Shown one piece after another: positions 60,464 through 64,000 of a DNA stretch of 64,000 nucleotides. The DNA is taken from assembly GCF_042685265.1 (NCBI RefSeq), contig NZ_JBHUMX010000001.1; one strand, 5' to 3'. The notes beneath the pieces were generated by a model. It did not search any database. It was given only the letters and a program-made list of their open reading frames with translations, and was not told the origin of the DNA. Origin of the DNA: Oceanobacillus_B kapialis (GTDB lineage Bacteria; Bacillota; Bacilli; Bacillales; Amphibacillaceae). Each line of letters opens with the position of its first letter. Positions within the stretch are counted from its first letter, which is position 1. A program made the position numbers and the translations under genes.

Positions 60464-61656
60464 CAACCTATACGATGCCTGATAAAAATGGAAGATATGG
60501 AAACTTTGGTGGAAGGTTTGTACCAGAACTGCTTATGCCTGCACTACTTGAATTAGAAGCTGTCTATGAGGAAGCAAAACAGGATCCAGCATTCCAAGAA
60601 AGCCTAGATTATTACTTGAAGCAATACATTGGCAGAGAAACCCCTCTATACTTTGCCGAACATTTGACCCGTAAGCTGGCAGGTCCGCAGATTTACCTAA
60701 AACGAGAAGACCTTAACCATACAGGTGCCCATAAGATTAATAACACAATCGGTCAAGCACTGTTGACAAAACGGATGGGGAAACGAAAGGTTGTTGCCGA
60801 AACAGGTGCTGGTCAGCACGGGGTCGCTACTGCGACGGTTTGCGCCCTCCTGGACCTTGATTGCATTGTATTTATGGGCGAAGAAGATATTCGCAGACAA
60901 AAACTGAACGTGTTTCGCATGGAACTACTTGGCGCGGAAGTTCGCAGTGTTTCACAGGGTAGTGGCACCTTAAAGGATGCTGTCAACGAAGCATTGCGCT
61001 ACTGGGTAAATCATGTGCAGGATACTCATTATATCCTCGGTTCTGTTGTTGGGCCACATCCATTCCCGCAAATTGTTCGTGATTTACAGGCTGTTATTGG
61101 CAACGAAACCAAACAGCAAATAGTCGAACAATCCGGTTCTCTGCCAGATGCTGTCATTGCCTGTGTAGGCGGTGGGAGCAATGCGATGGGAATGTTTTAC
61201 CCATTCGTTGAAGATAAAGAAGTGAAGCTTTATGGTGTAGAGGCTGGCGGCGCTGGGCTGAATACAAAGCAACATGCGGCAACTCTTTCAGGTGGAAGTG
61301 TTGGCATCCTTCATGGCACCATGACACATTTACTCCAGGACGACCATGGCCAAATTGAAGAAGCATTTTCTATTTCGGCTGGACTCGATTATCCAGGAGT
61401 GGGCCCTGAGCATAGCCATTTACATGAAACGAAACGGGTAACCTATGCCTCCATCACGGATGACGAAGCATTAGAGGCGTTTCAGTTCTTATCGAAAACA
61501 GAAGGAATTATCCCGGCGTTAGAAAGCGCACATGCTGTGGCATATGCTTTGAAGCTAGCTACAGAAATGAGTCCAGAAGAAAAGTTGGTCATCTGCCTTT
61601 CCGGTCGTGGTGATAAAGATGTGGAGCAGGTAAAAAACACATTGGAGGGAAATTAA
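60460..61656 (+). CDS. trpB: Tryptophan synthase beta chain
   Basis: PLP enzyme joining indole and serine (398 aa). PLP Lys in NHTGAHKINNTIGQALL; GGGSNAMGMFYPF phosphate loop; ETGAGQHGVATAT. Of the TrpB1 type. trpA follows directly (TAAATG). Confidence 0.97.
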   Translation: MTTYTMPDKNGRYGNFGGRFVPELLMPALLELEAVYEEAKQDPAFQESLDYYLKQYIGRETPLYFAEHLTRKLAGPQIYLKREDLNHTGAHKINNTIGQALLTKRMGKRKVVAETGAGQHGVATATVCALLDLDCIVFMGEEDIRRQKLNVFRMELLGAEVRSVSQGSGTLKDAVNEALRYWVNHVQDTHYILGSVVGPHPFPQIVRDLQAVIGNETKQQIVEQSGSLPDAVIACVGGGSNAMGMFYPFVEDKEVKLYGVEAGGAGLNTKQHAATLSGGSVGILHGTMTHLLQDDHGQIEEAFSISAGLDYPGVGPEHSHLHETKRVTYASITDDEALEAFQFLSKTEGIIPALESAHAVAYALKLATEMSPEEKLVICLSGRGDKDVEQVKNTLEGN

Positions 61657-62448
61657 ATGGGAAAAGCAAAAATGGAGAGCTATTTTAAGCAGAAGCAAGC
61701 AAATGACGAAAAGCTATTCGTACCCTATATTATGGCAGGAGATGGAGGCCTCGATGTACTAAATGAGCGGATTCTTTTTCTGCAAAATTGTGGTGCTGCA
61801 GCAATTGAAATAGGCATTCCCTTCTCTGACCCTGTGGCCGACGGTCCGACCATTCAGGCTGCAGGATTACGGGCATTGGATAATGGAACTACCCTTTCCG
61901 GTGTGCTACAAACATTACAAGCGGGAAAAAACGAAAGAAATATTCCCATTATCTTAATGACCTATATAAATCCTATTTACCGTTATGGTGTAACATCCTT
62001 TGCCCAAGGTTGTGCTGCAGCTGGAGTTGATGGCGTGATCGTACCAGATATTCCAATGGAGGAAGAAAAGTTTCTTGCAGACGAATTCCAGACATCCTCC
62101 CTGGCCTTTATTAGATTGGCGTCTCTTACAAGTACGGAAGACAGACTCAAAGAAATTGCTAAACGATCAGAAGGGTTCCTATATGCTGTTTCGGTAACTG
62201 GGACAACCGGTGCGCGTGAAGCCTATGTTGAAGAAGTAAAGGCCTATTTGGAGATGCTTAAATCCTACAGTTCAGTACCTGTATTAGCTGGATTTGGGGT
62301 TTCTACTGCCGAGCAGGCACAGACATTAAGCAGTTATTGTGATGGTGTGATTGTTGGTAGTACGATTGTTGACCTTTTCCATCATGGGGACGTTGAGGGA
62401 GTTAAGAACTTAATTGAACACAGTGCCCAGCCTACAACGACCAGTTAA
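61657..62448 (+). CDS. trpA: Tryptophan synthase alpha chain
   Basis: Cleaves indole-3-glycerol phosphate (263 aa). Catalytic Glu in IEIGIPFSDPVADGPTIQAA and Asp in GVIVPDIPMEE; YAVSVTGTTGAR and GFGVSTAEQA follow. Last gene of trpEGDCFBA. Confidence 0.96.
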   Translation: MGKAKMESYFKQKQANDEKLFVPYIMAGDGGLDVLNERILFLQNCGAAAIEIGIPFSDPVADGPTIQAAGLRALDNGTTLSGVLQTLQAGKNERNIPIILMTYINPIYRYGVTSFAQGCAAAGVDGVIVPDIPMEEEKFLADEFQTSSLAFIRLASLTSTEDRLKEIAKRSEGFLYAVSVTGTTGAREAYVEEVKAYLEMLKSYSSVPVLAGFGVSTAEQAQTLSSYCDGVIVGSTIVDLFHHGDVEGVKNLIEHSAQPTTTS

Positions 62449-62458
62449 TAGCTATAAA

Positions 62459-62492
62459 TATTGCCCCTTAACTTTTGGATTAAGGGGCAATA
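62459..62492. terminator. Terminator of the trp operon / SHOCT gene
   Basis: Perfect 13-bp stem (62459-62471 with 62480-62492), 8-nt loop, between convergent trpA and the SHOCT gene; no strong T run. The sequence ACTAGGCAACCTT directly after it recurs at 53418-53430. Confidence 0.7.
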
Positions 62493-62510
62493 TACTAGGC
62501 AACCTTCTTA

Positions 62511-62705
62511 TTATTTCCCGCGTCTTTTTAAAGCATCTTCATATTCTTCTTTAGTCAGCTCCCCATTTTCGTAGCGTTCTTTCAAGATATGAAGTGAATC
62601 TTTAGGCTTTGTTTTCCTGTTACGAGATAAAATAATGAAAATGACGATAAGAACAATGATAGTAAGCGTAATGCGTACATACGGCTCTGTAAAATAACCG
62701 AGCAT
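62511..62705 (-). CDS. Small membrane protein with SHOCT domain
   Basis: About 64 residues: one transmembrane helix (ITLTIIVLIVIFIILS), a basic patch NRKTKPK, then a C-terminal SHOCT motif (LHILKERYENGELTKEEYED). SHOCT domains often mediate oligomer formation at membranes. ATG codons at 62705 and 62708 both fit the AAGGAG site. Confidence 0.85.
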   Translation of the reverse strand: MLGYFTEPYVRITLTIIVLIVIFIILSRNRKTKPKDSLHILKERYENGELTKEEYEDALKRRGK

Positions 62706-62777
62706 CATAACCACTCCTTCTCTTACTACATTGCCCTGATTTTTAAATTTTACACACCTTCAAACCAATGGAAATTC

Positions 62778-63638
62778 TTACTTCTTCACCACCGGAACCC
62801 AAATTTCACTATAATAGTCTTCAGCATATGGATCTCCATTTGTGTATGCCTCTATTTCCGGACCTCCAGCATGCTCATATCCTGTTGATGGAAACCATTC
62901 TGAGAAGATCCGTTCCCAAACACGCTGGATCGCTGTAGGCATAGGCCCTTTCACAGGGAATACAGCCCACGTAGCTGCCGGAATCTCACCTTCTTCCCAT
63001 GTAGTTGGCACTTCCTTGCTTGATTTCTCTGCAGCGATAAAATAGCGGATCTGTTCCTGCTCCTTATCGAAATCCATACAGATCCCCATGATCCCCGTAT
63101 CTCCAGCATGGGCAGTCAATTCTTTATCTAATCCCTCACTTCTAGTCTCTTCCCAGAATGCCGGAACCTCTGATTGGTTTTGGCCATCGACTAAAGACGT
63201 CTTAATACTCTTTCCCACTACTGAAAAAGCCTCTTTCTTCACAATTCTGTAATCCATTTCTTCATCACCCTTTAATTGAATTTGAAAGGAGAGTTTCGGA
63301 AAGGCTTTTAATGGCTGATCATGCTTTCGGACGACTGAGGGGCTGATTCCGTGTAGCTTGCGAAATGCTTTGGAAAATGATTCTGGCGTTTCATACCCAT
63401 ACTTTAATGCCACTTCGATTACTTTGGTATTAGAATGAAACAGTTCTTGAGCCGCCAATGTAAGTCGTCTTTTCCGAATATATTCTGCTACTGTATATCC
63501 AGTAAGCATTGTAAACATTCGCTGATAATGAAACTTGGACATACAGGCAATCTTAGCAATCTCCTCCACATTAATCCCACTATCTAGCCGTTCTTCCATA
63601 TAAGCTAAGCTTTCAGCCATGCGATTTAACGCTTCCAT
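62778..63638 (-). CDS. AraC-family regulator with GyrI-like effector domain
   Basis: Transcription factor (286 aa). N-terminal AraC double helix-turn-helix (about 8-105: EEIAKIACMSKFHYQRMF, then ALKYGYETPESFSKAFRKLH), then a GyrI-like small-molecule domain from about 128 (EMDYRIVKKEAFSVVGKSI to YYSEIWVPVVKK). This is the Rob/BmrR-like layout, sensing amphipathic compounds. No obvious target next to it. Confidence 0.92.
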   Translation of the reverse strand: MEALNRMAESLAYMEERLDSGINVEEIAKIACMSKFHYQRMFTMLTGYTVAEYIRKRRLTLAAQELFHSNTKVIEVALKYGYETPESFSKAFRKLHGISPSVVRKHDQPLKAFPKLSFQIQLKGDEEMDYRIVKKEAFSVVGKSIKTSLVDGQNQSEVPAFWEETRSEGLDKELTAHAGDTGIMGICMDFDKEQEQIRYFIAAEKSSKEVPTTWEEGEIPAATWAVFPVKGPMPTAIQRVWERIFSEWFPSTGYEHAGGPEIEAYTNGDPYAEDYYSEIWVPVVKK

Positions 63639-63750
63639 TCCCTTCCTCCCTTTCTAATATCCAATTTAGCATGCATCTTGGATCACATCTGGTTCATTCC
63701 TGCTCATTACGGACAGATTGATAGGTTTATTATAGCATTTGAAGCTTGCC

Positions 63751-63890
63751 TAAAGTGAAACTTCAATCAGCGGGGGGAATTTGCGTTCTTCCTCAATGAT
63801 TTTTAGTTGAAGAGTGTTAGCGTCTGTTTACTCCCACTTAAATTTCACTGTTTCACTAATGTTTTGAAATGGGAGTCTTACGGACGCTTG
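63751..63890. repeat. Structured intergenic element, copy C
   Basis: Outer stem AGCGTCTGT (63819-63827) with ACGGACGCT (63880-63888); inner stem ACTCCCA (63830-63836) with TGGGAGT (63870-63876). The stems are in the same order as in copy A, with the CTTA step between inner and outer 3' arms conserved. The beginning matches the fragment at 32709. Confidence 0.7.
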
Positions 63891-63905
63891 CTCCGGAGTA
63901 ACTAT

Positions 63906-63975
63906 CCGCCCGTAAAACGGGCGGTTTTAGTTTCGCCCTATAAGGGCACTTTACCAACGAGGCCCCTAAAGGGGC
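63906..63975. repeat. Cluster of three short GC hairpins at the window edge
   Basis: CCGCCCG/CGGGCGG (63906-63912, 63918-63924), GCCCT/AGGGC (63935-63939, 63943-63947), GCCCC/GGGGC (63962-63966, 63971-63975), loops of 3-5 nt. It continues from copy C and may be the end of an IS200/IS605-type element lying beyond the window; that is a guess. No gene is seen in 63639-64000. Confidence 0.5.
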
Positions 63976-64000
63976 TTCGAAATTGACCGTCAACCGTTTA

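Noticed and set aside
1..64000. Genomic island or prophage
   Set aside because: No integrase, phage genes or flanking att repeats; gene content is core metabolism throughout.

Overview
The window looks like a piece of core chromosome from a low-GC Gram-positive of the family Bacillaceae. Many proteins resemble Bacillus subtilis counterparts (PncA, PdxK, CwlK, YdaT, PepT, FruRKA, MurB). Two traits point to a halotolerant genus such as Oceanobacillus or Virgibacillus: an ectoine/hydroxyectoine importer, and tryptophan genes run by T-boxes rather than TRAP. The genus is an inference. I saw no rRNA, tRNA, prophage, CRISPR array or intact transposase gene. The gene content is ordinary; the unusual material lies mostly between genes.

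Layout. 1-2.7 kb: a leftward operon of an M20 amidohydrolase, an amino-acid binding lipoprotein and a permease cut by the window edge. 2.8-8 kb: T-box-controlled proS, then leftward genes for an acetyltransferase, nicotinamidase, pyridoxal kinase and two membrane proteins. 8-12 kb: cwlK, an MhqR-type dioxygenase with a likely MhqR operator, and a leftward oxidoreductase cluster. 12-15.7 kb: ehuBCDA. 15.8-18.5 kb: murB, a DUF915 hydrolase and hisJ. 18.6-26.2 kb: the operon hisZGDBHAF-hisIE-hisC, divergent from hisJ, giving a complete set for histidine synthesis from PRPP and ATP.

26-35 kb: stress, redox and housekeeping genes (SurA-like lipoprotein, FrnE-like DsbA, metallo-beta-lactamase-fold hydrolase, ydaT with a SigB promoter, fni, a small SpoT-like hydrolase, rsgA behind a short leader ORF). 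35-39 kb: an XRE/membrane-protein pair and an ABC-F ribosome-protection gene with a 37-codon leader peptide and an intrinsic terminator. 39-47 kb: a chemoreceptor with a SigD promoter, tag, a rhodanese, pepT, an MFS transporter and a VanY/LdcB-like lipoprotein. 47-51 kb: fruR-fruK-fruA with a cre-like site. 51-55 kb: a PTS-IIC-like membrane protein, a nitroreductase, repeats and ddl. 55-62.5 kb: two Trp-specific T-boxes in tandem, separated by a repeat element, then trpEGDCFBA. 62.5-64 kb: a SHOCT protein, an AraC regulator and structured repeat DNA.

Repeats. (a) A structured intergenic element at about 7.97, 36.42 and 63.75 kb, with a short head fragment at 32.7 kb; paired arms differ between copies by compensating changes. 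(b) A pair of elements at 12.06 and 55.48 kb sharing a 47-nt core (one mismatch by eye). (c) An inverted-repeat-bounded element at 53.2 kb with a diverged relative of its core at 51.06 kb.
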